A stretch of DNA of 64,000 bases from JAPPOI01 sp028818055 (GTDB taxonomy: Bacteria; Pseudomonadota; Alphaproteobacteria; Rhodobacterales; Rhodobacteraceae): contig OZ253954.1 of assembly GCA_965267405.1 (NCBI GenBank), forward strand, positions 2,666,001 to 2,730,000, given 5' to 3'. Each line of letters starts with the position of its first letter. Positions within the stretch are counted from its first letter, which is position 1. The position numbers and the translations under genes are program-made. This document shows, in pieces, positions 9,153 to 17,196 of this stretch. The notes under the pieces were generated by a model. It worked only from the letters and a program-made list of their open reading frames with translations, searched no databases and was not told where the DNA came from.

Positions 9153-9345
9153 TTATCTTGGACTCTACGTGCTGATCGCGTGGACGTTTGCCGTTTGGGC
9201 GTTCTGGGACGTTATCCGCTCGGGTTCTTCGGTCACGAAAAAGCTAACTTGGACAATCTTGCTGCTGGTTCCGGTTATCGGCTTTTTGGCGTGGTTTCTG
9301 CTTGGGCCACGTGCAAATGCGACGAAAAAAGCGAAATCCCGTTAA
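9145..9345 (+). CDS. Small membrane protein with PLDc_N-like domain
   Basis: 66 residues from a GTG at 9145 that overlaps the tupA stop by eight bases; an AGGGA element lies about 11 bases upstream. The longer frame from 9097 lies inside tupA and is unlikely. Two hydrophobic segments flank a short basic loop, with IAWTFAVWAFWDVIRS and LVPVIGFLAWFLLGPR. This layout is that of the cardiolipin-synthase N-terminal (PLDc_N) domain found as a free-standing protein. It may be translationally coupled to tupA; a role in tungstate transport is unknown. Confidence 0.78.
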   Translation: MIDYLGLYVLIAWTFAVWAFWDVIRSGSSVTKKLTWTILLLVPVIGFLAWFLLGPRANATKKAKSR

Positions 9346-9382
9346 AAAACAAAAGAATTCTATATCCAGTCAGTGTGATTTC

Positions 9383-9412
9383 TTGACTTTTTGAGAATCG
9401 TTCTCATTTAAT
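9383..9412 (+). promoter_or_regulatory. Promoter with palindromic operator in the spacer (Fur-family-like)
   Basis: TTGACT (9383-9388) and TTTAAT (9407-9412) are spaced by 18 bases, a good sigma-70 geometry. The spacer is almost filled by the perfect inverted repeat TGAGAATCGTTCTCA (9392-9406). Its look resembles Fur-type boxes. A repressor bound here would block RNA polymerase. It precedes the metal ABC operon. Confidence 0.72.
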
Positions 9413-9425
9413 ACGTAGATGAGAT

Positions 9426-9440
9426 TGCGAATAATTCGCA
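9426..9440 (+). promoter_or_regulatory. Second palindrome, Fur/Mur-type candidate box
   Basis: TGCGAATAATTCGCA is a perfect 7-1-7 palindrome 20 bases downstream of the first one. It would lie just after the expected transcription start. The form resembles boxes predicted for manganese/iron regulators of the Fur family (Mur) in alphaproteobacteria. Regulator identity is inferred. Confidence 0.6.
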
Positions 9441-9466
9441 TGAAAAGAAGCGAATGGCCGATATAC

Positions 9467-10438
9467 GTGAAAATTGACCGTCGAAATATGCTGGTTGGCT
9501 TGGGCGCGGTGCTTGCTGTGCCAGCGCTACCCGTGACCTCGTTCGCCAATACTGGCGGGCTGCGGATTGTGGCGACCACCGGCATGATCGCTGACACAAC
9601 ACGGCAAATCCTGGGTGACTTGGGTGAAGTTGTCGGCCTGATGGGGCCGGGCATCGACCCGCACGCATACCGCCAAACGCGAACCGACATCCTTGCCATG
9701 GCACGCGCTGATATTGTGCTTTGGAATGGTCTTTATCTTGAAGCCCAGATGGAAGACTTCCTCCACGATCTAGAGCGTAAAACGCCTGTTGTTGCCGTCG
9801 CTGAAGCCGTCGCGATTGAAGACCGTGTTGCCCACGACGATTATGCTGATCGCTTTGACCCTCACGTCTGGATGGACCCGGTGTTGTGGCAGTCTGTCGT
9901 CGGCAGTGTCCGGGATGCGCTGATCTCGATTGCGCCTGAGCACGAAGCGACCTTCACCGAAAACGCGGCCGTCTTCACAAAACAGGTCGAGGAGATCGGC
10001 GCTTATGCTACGGAAATCCTTGCGACTGTGCCAGAAGACGCACGCGTTTTGGTTACTGCCCATGATGCCTTTAACTATTTCGGCCGCGCCTACGGCTTCG
10101 ATGTCGTCGGTATTCAAGGTATTTCGACCGAAAGTGAAGCGGGAATTAGCCGCATTAGCTCGCTCGTTGACATGATTGTCGAGCGGGAAATAGGCGCAGT
10201 TTTCGTTGAAAGTTCGGTCTCCGACCGCTCCATCCGAGCGCTGATCGAGGGCGCTGCAGCCAAAGGCCACGACTTGAAGATTGGTGGCGAGTTGTTCTCG
10301 GATGCGATGGGATCGCCTGGAACCTATGAAGGTACCTATCTTGGAATGATCGATCACAACGCGACCGTGATCGCTTCTGCGCTGGGCGGAGTTGCGCCAG
10401 AGCGTGGTTTCGCAGGCAAATTGAGTGCTGGGAGTTAA
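9467..10438 (+). CDS. Mn/Zn/Fe ABC transporter substrate-binding protein (cluster A-I, TroA/SitA-like)
   Basis: 323 residues from the GTG at 9467. The frame is open to 9419, but a start at 9419 or 9440 would overlap the second palindrome and sit at the likely transcription start. From 9467 the protein begins with a KIDRRN basic segment and a hydrophobic stretch ending in SFA-N, a Sec or twin-arginine-like signal. Metal-ligand regions of the family are present: GIDPHAYRQT, DPHVWMDP, VTAHDAFNYF and GELFSDAMG. This periplasmic protein captures Mn2+, Zn2+ or Fe2+ for the ATPase and two permeases downstream. The promoter architecture favours manganese or iron, though the metal cannot be told from sequence alone. 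Confidence 0.9.
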   Translation: MKIDRRNMLVGLGAVLAVPALPVTSFANTGGLRIVATTGMIADTTRQILGDLGEVVGLMGPGIDPHAYRQTRTDILAMARADIVLWNGLYLEAQMEDFLHDLERKTPVVAVAEAVAIEDRVAHDDYADRFDPHVWMDPVLWQSVVGSVRDALISIAPEHEATFTENAAVFTKQVEEIGAYATEILATVPEDARVLVTAHDAFNYFGRAYGFDVVGIQGISTESEAGISRISSLVDMIVEREIGAVFVESSVSDRSIRALIEGAAAKGHDLKIGGELFSDAMGSPGTYEGTYLGMIDHNATVIASALGGVAPERGFAGKLSAGS

Positions 10439-10439
10439 C

Positions 10440-11252
10440 GTGGTGAACGTGGAACTTAAAGTGGCGGGCGAAGAAGCCGAAATTCAGGAGCGCGACCAGC
10501 TTTCACAGAGCCCTTTCGCGATCCGTGGACTTACGGTGTCATACGACCAGAAACCCGCTGTCTTCTCGGTTGATGCGACTTTTGAGAAGGGCCGCATGAC
10601 GGCCATTGTCGGGCCAAATGGAGCTGGCAAAAGTACACTTCTCAAAGCGGCGCTAGGCATTGTCACGCCGCTTTCCGGGCAAACGACCATGCACGGGCTT
10701 CCTCTCTCGGAGCAAATGCACCGGATCGCCTATGTGCCACAACGCGCCAGTGTCGATTGGGATTTTCCGGTCCGTGTGATCGATGTCGTTTTGATGGGTC
10801 TTTACCGTAAGGTCGGCCTGCTTGGCCGGATAGCCGGAACGGATCGCAAGCGCGCGCTTCAATGCCTTGAACGTGTCGGCATGACCGATTTTGCGACCCG
10901 TCAGATCGGGCAACTCTCTGGTGGCCAGCAACAAAGGGTATTTCTTGCTCGCGCGCTGGCGCAGGATGCTGATCTATATGTGCTCGACGAGCCATTTGCG
11001 GGCGTAGATGCCGCGACTGAGACGGCGATCATCGATGTTTTGAAAGAGCTCCGTGCCGAAGGCCGGACAATCGTTTCCGTCCACCACGACCTGTCAACGG
11101 TCGAAGACTATTTCGACAATGTCCTTCTGCTCAACGTTCGCAAGGTAAGCGAAGGACCGGTGGCTGAGGCCTTTACCGACGAATTGCTGCAGGCAGCATA
11201 CGGGGGAAAACTGGCAACAGCACAGGCAGGGGCACTTCCTGCGGCAATCTAA
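10440..11252 (+). CDS. Mn/Zn/Fe ABC transporter ATP-binding protein
   Basis: 270 residues from GTG at 10440 (10443 also possible), with GGGAG five bases upstream; the ATG at 10425 would overlap the preceding gene by 14 bases. Walker A is GPNGAGKST, the signature is QLSGGQQQRVF, Walker B is DLYVLDEP and the switch His is in SVHHDLS. The sequence AYVPQRASVDWDFPV is typical for ATPases of TroB/SitB/MntB-type manganese or zinc importers. Confidence 0.93.
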   Translation: MVNVELKVAGEEAEIQERDQLSQSPFAIRGLTVSYDQKPAVFSVDATFEKGRMTAIVGPNGAGKSTLLKAALGIVTPLSGQTTMHGLPLSEQMHRIAYVPQRASVDWDFPVRVIDVVLMGLYRKVGLLGRIAGTDRKRALQCLERVGMTDFATRQIGQLSGGQQQRVFLARALAQDADLYVLDEPFAGVDAATETAIIDVLKELRAEGRTIVSVHHDLSTVEDYFDNVLLLNVRKVSEGPVAEAFTDELLQAAYGGKLATAQAGALPAAI

Positions 11253-11255
11253 GGC

Positions 11256-12461
11256 ATGTTTTTTAACGCGCTCTTTTTCCAGCTTGGATACAACGCGACG
11301 CTTGTAACGATCGGTGCGACGCTATTGGGTGTTGCGGCCGGTGTGACTGGCACATTCCTGTTCTTCCGGAAACGCGCCTTGGTGAGCGATGCAATCAGTC
11401 ATGCAACTCTGCCGGGCGTAGCCCTGGCCTTCATCGTAATGGTCTCATTGGGGTTGGATGGGCGTAACCTTCCCGGTCTTCTGTTTGGCTCTGCAGTGAC
11501 TGCGGCGCTGGGCCTGTTCTTGGTCCAATGGCTGTCGACACGGACAAGACTGACGGAAGACGCCGCGATCGGAGCGGTTCTTTCTGTTTTCTTTGGTTTC
11601 GGGATCGTCTTGTTGACCGTCATCCAGACGATGTCGTCTGGACGACAGGCCGGGCTTGAAGGCTTCTTGCTAGGATCGACCGCAGGCATGCTCTTTGCGG
11701 ATGCGATACTCATTGCAGCTGGAGGCTTGCTGGCTGTCGCATTGGTTTATCTGTTCCGTCGTCCGATGACGATGGTCGCATTTGATCGCGAATTCGCCCG
11801 CGCGAGTGGTGTGAACCTGGATCGTACTGACTTGATCATGATGGCGCTGGTGATGGGGGTCACCGTGATCGGATTGAAAGTCGTCGGACTGATTTTGATT
11901 GTCGCGCTTTTGATCATCCCGCCTGCGGCGGCACGCTTTTGGAGCGACAGGGCGGAGATTGTTGTTTTGATGGCAGGAGCAATTGGCGGCCTTTCCGGGT
12001 GGATTGGAGCGGCGATTTCGGCGTCCGCACCGAACTTGCCGACCGGCCCGATCATCGTGTTGGTGGCCTTTGCCGGATTTGCTTTGTCTATGGTGCTGGC
12101 ACCAAGGCGCGGACTGGTTTCCAGTGCAGTGAACCAATGGCGCTTTCGGCGTGGCGTCCACATTCGCCAAGGCCTGGTTTCGTTGGCGCAGGGCCAGCCA
12201 ATTTACGAACCCTTGACGTTGCGTTTGCTCGCCAGAGAGGGGCTTGCGCGCGCTGATGGTGTCCCGACGGACGAAGGAAAAGCGCGTGCGGCGCGAGTCC
12301 TCCGCGATGAAAAGCGGTGGGAAGTCGCACGATCGGATCCGGCGCTGGAAATGGCGGCGGCGCGTTACGATGGACTGACGCAAATCGAAGACGTTCTGAC
12401 CGAGGATCAAATCTCGGTTCTGGATTCACGGATCGGACCGCCACAAGAGGTGCCGTCATGA
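11256..12461 (+). CDS. Mn/Zn/Fe ABC transporter permease with C-terminal DtxR-like extension
   Basis: 401 residues, about 110 longer than a plain ABC-3 permease. Roughly residues 1-290 carry the hydrophobic segments and the conserved SDAISHATLPGV near residue 45 and GLILIVALLIIPPAAAR near residue 210. The remaining ~110 residues are soluble, charged and helix-rich (LRLLAREGLARADG, WEVARSDPALEM). They look like the winged-helix extension seen on some MntC/TroC permeases, with resemblance to DtxR-type domains. The gene starts three bases after the ATPase stop and overlaps the next permease by four bases. Confidence 0.9.
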   Translation: MFFNALFFQLGYNATLVTIGATLLGVAAGVTGTFLFFRKRALVSDAISHATLPGVALAFIVMVSLGLDGRNLPGLLFGSAVTAALGLFLVQWLSTRTRLTEDAAIGAVLSVFFGFGIVLLTVIQTMSSGRQAGLEGFLLGSTAGMLFADAILIAAGGLLAVALVYLFRRPMTMVAFDREFARASGVNLDRTDLIMMALVMGVTVIGLKVVGLILIVALLIIPPAAARFWSDRAEIVVLMAGAIGGLSGWIGAAISASAPNLPTGPIIVLVAFAGFALSMVLAPRRGLVSSAVNQWRFRRGVHIRQGLVSLAQGQPIYEPLTLRLLAREGLARADGVPTDEGKARAARVLRDEKRWEVARSDPALEMAAARYDGLTQIEDVLTEDQISVLDSRIGPPQEVPS

Positions 12462-13372
12462 ATGGGGCGGAATTTGTTCCATTGAGCCTGACGCCGCTGT
12501 TGATCGGGTGTCTCGCCGCTGTAGCGTGCGCGTTGCCGGGCAATTTCCTTGTACTTCGCCGGCAGGCGCTGATCGGTGATGCCATCAGCCATGTCGTTTT
12601 GCCGGGCATCGTTGTGGCCTTTCTTGTGTCCGGCGCAATCACGACAACTGCGATGCTGTTGGGCGCGGCCGCCGCTGCCATTCTGTCGGTGGCGATGATT
12701 GAAGGCATCCGGCGTTATGGCCGCATCGAGTCGGGCGCGGCGATGGGTGTTACGTTCACGGCGATGTTTGCAGCTGGCGTGCTGCTGTTGGAGCTTTCGG
12801 ACACCTCGGGCGTTCACCTGGATGTTGAGCACGCGCTTTATGGCAATCTGGAAAGCCTGGTCTGGTTGGACGCAACCGGGTGGTCTTCGCTTGTCGACTG
12901 GACTGCATTGGTCAACTTGCCAGACGAACTGTTCCGAATTGCGATCATTTTGATGCTCATTCTGATCCTCTTGGCGATATTCTGGCGTCCACTGGCGATC
13001 TCAACATTCGATGAAGGTTTCGCCGCGACGTTAGGACTGCCGGTGGCCGCGATCGGCCTTGGACTGGTCATTGTGTCTGCCTTGGCAGCTGTCGCGGCTT
13101 TTGACGCGGTCGGATCGATTATCGTGATTGCGATGTTCATATGCCCGCCAGCGGCGGCGCGGCTGATGACAAACAGATTGGGCGTACAAGTCGCGTGGTC
13201 CGTGGTTTTCGCGCTTGTTTCAGCGGTTCTCGGCTTCGTGTTTGCCGGCTACGGTCCGCTGTGGTTTGGCGGTTCACATGCTGTCAGCGCTGCCGGGATG
13301 ATTGCCACCGTCTCAGGACTTATCCTTGCCTTGGCGGCGTTACTTGGACCGACCCGGCGCGGCGCCCACTAG
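12458..13372 (+). CDS. Mn/Zn/Fe ABC transporter permease, second
   Basis: 304 residues from the ATG at 12458, overlapping the previous stop (ATGA); the longer frame beginning at 12317 lies inside the previous gene. Seven to eight hydrophobic segments with GDAISHVVLPGIVVAF and SIIVIAMFICPPAAARL define the ABC-3 family. It pairs with the first permease as a heterodimer. The 3' end overlaps the convergent Kef-type gene by four bases. Confidence 0.92.
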   Translation: MNGAEFVPLSLTPLLIGCLAAVACALPGNFLVLRRQALIGDAISHVVLPGIVVAFLVSGAITTTAMLLGAAAAAILSVAMIEGIRRYGRIESGAAMGVTFTAMFAAGVLLLELSDTSGVHLDVEHALYGNLESLVWLDATGWSSLVDWTALVNLPDELFRIAIILMLILILLAIFWRPLAISTFDEGFAATLGLPVAAIGLGLVIVSALAAVAAFDAVGSIIVIAMFICPPAAARLMTNRLGVQVAWSVVFALVSAVLGFVFAGYGPLWFGGSHAVSAAGMIATVSGLILALAALLGPTRRGAH

Positions 13373-15291
13373 CTCGCTTTGTCTGCGTTAGCCCGCCGAC
13401 CTTCTTCCAGATGTTCGACGAGCGCAGTTTCCAATTCAGCGTTGATTTCTTTGGATCGTTCTATGTAGGCGGCGTTTTGTGAGATCGGAACGTTTGGATC
13501 CCAAAGCTCGGCCAATTCGCGTACGCCTTCGCGATCCTTATGGAAGAAGAACTGTTCGATCCGGGCGGCTTCGCCATCGGTCAGCCCCATGTTCTCCAGA
13601 ACATATCGCCCAGCCCTCAGCGATCCGTCGAAAAGCTCGCGCACGATGTCATTCGCACCCGCCTGGTAGAGTTGATAGACGTGCACGCGATCATGCGCGC
13701 GGGCGATGATGTGCAGGTCTTCGCGATGAGCGCGCGCATAACGAACTAGATTGACGGTTGCGTGCGGGTCATCCAAAGCCACGACCAGAATGCGTGCTTT
13801 TTCCAATCCTGCGGCGTGCAGCAAGTCCGGTTGTGTCGGGTCACCGAAGAAGCCTTTCACCCCGAATTGCCGCATTGTCTCGATGGTTTCCATGTTGTGA
13901 TCTAAAACCACCGCCCGGAAGCCAGCCGACAAAAGCATTCGGTTTACGATCTGACCAAATCGTCCAATCCCCGCAATTATGATGGGGTGTTGTTCGTCGA
14001 TTTCGTCGGCCACTGAATCCTCAGACACATCGCCAGACATGCGATGATGAAGCCGCTCATACACGATGAACGCCAACGGTGTTAGCAACATGGAAAGGGC
14101 GATGATCAGCAAGAGGCGTGAAGCAAGTGCGTCGCCCAGCACCGAAAGCTGAGTGGCGAATGAGATGAGAACGAAACCAAATTCACCAGCTTGCGCCAAA
14201 CCAAGCGTAAACAACCAACGGTCTCGACCTTTGATCTTGAAGATGATTGCAAGGAGGTAAAGCACGAGCGCCTTGCCCGCCATCAAGAGCAAAGTGAAAA
14301 AGACAATCTCGAATGGGTCGCGCAGCAGCAACGGCACATTGATACTTGCCCCGACCGTTATGAAGAACAGGCCAAGCAATAGCCCCTTGAACGGAGCAAT
14401 GTCGCTTTCGAGCTGGTGCCGGAATTCCGAGTTTGCCAACACGACGCCTGCAAGAAATGATCCAAGCGCCGGTGAAAGCCCGACCAGCGTCATCAAAAAA
14501 GCAATGCCGACGACAATCAGCAGAGCGAAGGCGGTATAAAGCTCTCTCAGCTTGGCAAAGTGGACAAATTTGAACAGTGGCCGGACTGCAAAAATACCGA
14601 ACAAAACAACACCCGCGACAACTGCTAGCGTAAGCAGGGTGACACCCCAGCCGGGCAGGCTTTCAATGAACTGAAAGGCGGCGGCGGCACCTTCGTCCGC
14701 TCCGTGACCCTTATCATCGGTCTCAGGGTTTTGTCCGGCTCGGGTAATAGAACCGTCTGGGCCAAAGCTCATGGCGCCGGTGACAACCAATAGGGGAAGT
14801 GCCGCCAGCATTGGGATAACAGCAATATCCTGCGTCAGCAGAACGGAGAATGCGGCGCGCCCACCTCCGGTTTGGAGTAAACGCTTCTCGTTCAGGGTCT
14901 GTAACACGATGGCTGTCGACGATAGCGCGAGGATCATGCCGACGGCTAATGCGGTTTGCCATGGTTGCGAGAACATCCACATCGAGCCGACCGTAACAGC
15001 CGTCATTGTGACGACGACTTGAAGGCCTCCAAGGCCCAAAAGTCGATGGCGCATGTCCCATAGTGTCCGAGGGCTGAGTTCCAGCCCGATGAGGAACAAC
15101 ATCAGGACCACGCCAAACTCCGCGAAATGCTGAAGATCTTCCGTGTCAGCGACAAGACCCAAGGCCGGACCGATAAAAAGCCCCGCAACGAGGTAGCCCA
15201 ATACCGAGCCCAGCCCAAATCTGACGGCCAAAGGAACCGCAATCACGGCGGCGGTCAGATAGATGACGGCCTGATAAAGAAAACTTTCCAT
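13369..15291 (-). CDS. CPA2-family monovalent cation:H+ antiporter with TrkA-N domain (KefB/KefC-like)
   Basis: 640 residues from the ATG at 15291; the longer frame adds 60 low-quality residues. The N-terminal ~400 residues are about twelve membrane segments of the Na+/H+ exchanger type (LMLFLIGLELSP, LGSFLAGVVLANSEFRHQLESD). The RCK/TrkA-N domain follows, with the nucleotide-binding motif IIAGIGRFGQIVNRML. A charged C-terminal tail of about 100 residues is present. The protein probably exports K+ under electrophile or pH stress; no KefF/KefG partner is seen. Its start lies 11 bases after the Lrp-type regulator stop on the same strand, suggesting a joint transcript. Confidence 0.9.
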   Translation of the reverse strand: MESFLYQAVIYLTAAVIAVPLAVRFGLGSVLGYLVAGLFIGPALGLVADTEDLQHFAEFGVVLMLFLIGLELSPRTLWDMRHRLLGLGGLQVVVTMTAVTVGSMWMFSQPWQTALAVGMILALSSTAIVLQTLNEKRLLQTGGGRAAFSVLLTQDIAVIPMLAALPLLVVTGAMSFGPDGSITRAGQNPETDDKGHGADEGAAAAFQFIESLPGWGVTLLTLAVVAGVVLFGIFAVRPLFKFVHFAKLRELYTAFALLIVVGIAFLMTLVGLSPALGSFLAGVVLANSEFRHQLESDIAPFKGLLLGLFFITVGASINVPLLLRDPFEIVFFTLLLMAGKALVLYLLAIIFKIKGRDRWLFTLGLAQAGEFGFVLISFATQLSVLGDALASRLLLIIALSMLLTPLAFIVYERLHHRMSGDVSEDSVADEIDEQHPIIIAGIGRFGQIVNRMLLSAGFRAVVLDHNMETIETMRQFGVKGFFGDPTQPDLLHAAGLEKARILVVALDDPHATVNLVRYARAHREDLHIIARAHDRVHVYQLYQAGANDIVRELFDGSLRAGRYVLENMGLTDGEAARIEQFFFHKDREGVRELAELWDPNVPISQNAAYIERSKEINAELETALVEHLEEGRRANADKAS

Positions 15292-15302
15292 GTCATCCCA
15301 AC

Positions 15303-15764
15303 TTAAACGGGTAAGGGGGCATCTGCCTTGAGTTGATCCATAACGATCTGACTTTGCACCCGAGCGACAGCCGGGTGCGGTAATAAAACGCTGTGTATAA
15401 GTGTATTCAGGGCCATGAGATTTTCGCAATAGACCCGAAGCAGATAATCCGCTTCCCCGGTCAAGGTCCATGCGCTGACAACCTCGGGCCGGTTCTCCAA
15501 AATTCGAGTGAAAGTCCGAACTTTGCCCGGGTCGTGGGTCACCATTTGAACAGATACGAACGCTTGAACGTCTAGCCCAAGATTTACCGCGGAAAGGCGG
15601 GCGCGATATCCCTCAATCAGACCTTCCGCTTCCAGTCGCTGGCGCCGACGCCCAATCTGACTTGCTGACAGTCCCAGTTTCTGCCCAAGCACTTCCGCCG
15701 TCAGATGTGCGTCTTTCTGAAGTTCGGTCAAAAGCCGAAGATCGGTTGTGTCAATGGAAGTCAT
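15303..15764 (-). CDS. Lrp/AsnC-family transcriptional regulator
   Basis: 153 residues from ATG 15764. The N-terminal helix-turn-helix (LRLLTELQKDAHLTAE..LSASQIGRRRQRLEAEGLI) is followed by an alpha-beta RAM ligand domain (TGEADYLLRVYCENLMALNTLI). It is divergent from hppD, which suggests that it responds to an aromatic amino acid and controls 4-hydroxyphenylpyruvate dioxygenase. Two inverted repeats lie in and just beyond its start region. The Kef gene follows on the same strand. Confidence 0.91.
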   Translation of the reverse strand: MTSIDTTDLRLLTELQKDAHLTAEVLGQKLGLSASQIGRRRQRLEAEGLIEGYRARLSAVNLGLDVQAFVSVQMVTHDPGKVRTFTRILENRPEVVSAWTLTGEADYLLRVYCENLMALNTLIHSVLLPHPAVARVQSQIVMDQLKADAPLPV

Positions 15765-15839
15765 GCGTAATTCTCGCATGAATTGATAATAATTTACAAG
15801 TTGTTCGCAATATCAATATTTTTTGCGTGATAATCACGC
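15762..15839. promoter_or_regulatory. Divergent regulator/hppD control region with two inverted repeats
   Basis: CATGCGTAATTCTCGCATG (15762-15780) covers the regulator start codon, and the perfect palindrome GCGTGATAATCACGC lies at 15825-15839. The AT-rich stretch between them can hold both promoters. The repeats share TGCG half-ends and are candidates for Lrp-type autoregulation and control of hppD. Confidence 0.5.
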
Positions 15840-15891
15840 GGATTCTGTGCGCGCGCGGCCGTATCATTGCGTCACATCACAGGAGATACCA

Positions 15892-16995
15892 ATGGGCCCG
15901 TTCCCCCACAACGCACCACGATCGACAATCTCGGAAGAAAACCCGGCAGGCACTGATGGGTTCGAGTTCGTCGAGTTTGCACACCCAAATCCGGATGAAC
16001 TGCGCGAGCTTTTTTCGAAGATGGGCTATGAACATGTGGCGACCCACAAGTCCAAAGCTATCGAGGTTTGGCAGCAGGGCGATGTGACGTATCTCATCAA
16101 TGCCGAGCCGAATACTCATGCGGCAGCGTTTATCGAAGAACACGGTCCGTGCGCGCCTTCTATGGGGTGGCGCGTGGTCGATGCCGCACACACGTTGAAA
16201 CATGCAGTTGAGCGTGGAGCCGAAGAATATGTCGGCCCTGGTAAAGTGATGAATGTGCCTGCAATCGTTGGGATTGGCGGAAGCCTGATCTATCTGATCG
16301 ACAATTACGCGGACGAAAGTCCCTATAACGCTGAATTCGAATGGCATCAGAATGCGCATCCGATTGGCGTGGGCTTCCATTATCTCGACCACCTGACGCA
16401 CAACGTGTTCAAAGGGAACATGGATGTTTGGTTCAAGTTCTACGGCGAACTGTTCAATTTCAAAGAAATCCGGTTCTTCGACATTGAAGGCAAATACACA
16501 GGGCTGTTCAGCCGCGCGCTGACTTCGCCTTGCGGCAAAATCCGCATTCCAATCAATGAGGATCGCGGTGAAACCGGGCAGATCGTCAACTACCTGAAGA
16601 AATACAAAGGTGAGGGTATCCAGCACATCGCTGTTGGCGCTCGGGATATTTATGAAGCGGTCGACGCGATCCATGAGAACGGCATCCGCTTCATGCCTCC
16701 GCCGCCCTCAAGTTACTACGCTCTTTCCAAAGATCGGGTCGCCGGGCACGAGGAACCTTTGGATCAGCTGGCCAAGCACGGCATCCTGATTGACGGTGAA
16801 GGTGTTGTTGATGGTGGAGAGACTAAAATCCTGCTTCAAATCTTCTCGAAAACGGTGATTGGTCCAATCTTCTTTGAATTCATCCAGCGAAAAGGGGATG
16901 ACGGATTTGGAGAAGGCAACTTCAAGGCGCTGTTTGAATCAATTGAAGCGGAAGAACTGGCGGCAGGCGATTACGGAGACTTCGCAGCTGAATAA
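15892..16995 (+). CDS. hppD: 4-hydroxyphenylpyruvate dioxygenase
   Basis: 367 residues with an AGGAG site seven bases before the ATG at 15892; the frame upstream of that is untranslated. The enzyme converts 4-hydroxyphenylpyruvate to homogentisate in tyrosine catabolism. The iron ligands of the C-terminal barrel are visible in YLDHLTHNV, GIQHIAVG and FFEFIQRKGDDGFGEGNF (the last Glu). Length and motifs match bacterial HPPD. The homogentisate pathway partners are not in the window. Control by the divergent Lrp/AsnC protein is likely from position. Confidence 0.96.
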   Translation: MGPFPHNAPRSTISEENPAGTDGFEFVEFAHPNPDELRELFSKMGYEHVATHKSKAIEVWQQGDVTYLINAEPNTHAAAFIEEHGPCAPSMGWRVVDAAHTLKHAVERGAEEYVGPGKVMNVPAIVGIGGSLIYLIDNYADESPYNAEFEWHQNAHPIGVGFHYLDHLTHNVFKGNMDVWFKFYGELFNFKEIRFFDIEGKYTGLFSRALTSPCGKIRIPINEDRGETGQIVNYLKKYKGEGIQHIAVGARDIYEAVDAIHENGIRFMPPPPSSYYALSKDRVAGHEEPLDQLAKHGILIDGEGVVDGGETKILLQIFSKTVIGPIFFEFIQRKGDDGFGEGNFKALFESIEAEELAAGDYGDFAAE

Positions 16996-17196
16996 AATCG
17001 CAGCAGCTCAGCTTGATAAGTCGTGACGGGCAGAGTATCTGACCGTCTATGACACGGATTTTCGACATGGATGACCGCGCGCGCCTGCCTTGGCGGTTTT
17101 ATGGCGCGACCAGAGCTGTGCTTGCGCAACTAGCCTGAGTGCAAACTGCCGCACGCGTCGTTGGCGCTTATCTATGTTTTTCAAGGACTTCTCATC

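Noticed and set aside
11670..12410. Reverse-strand ORF of 246 codons
   Set aside because: It is antisense to the first metal permease, has no ribosome site and no recognisable sequence.
12317..12457. Upstream extension of the second permease gene
   Set aside because: It lies within the previous gene, and the ATGA overlap gives the natural start at 12458.
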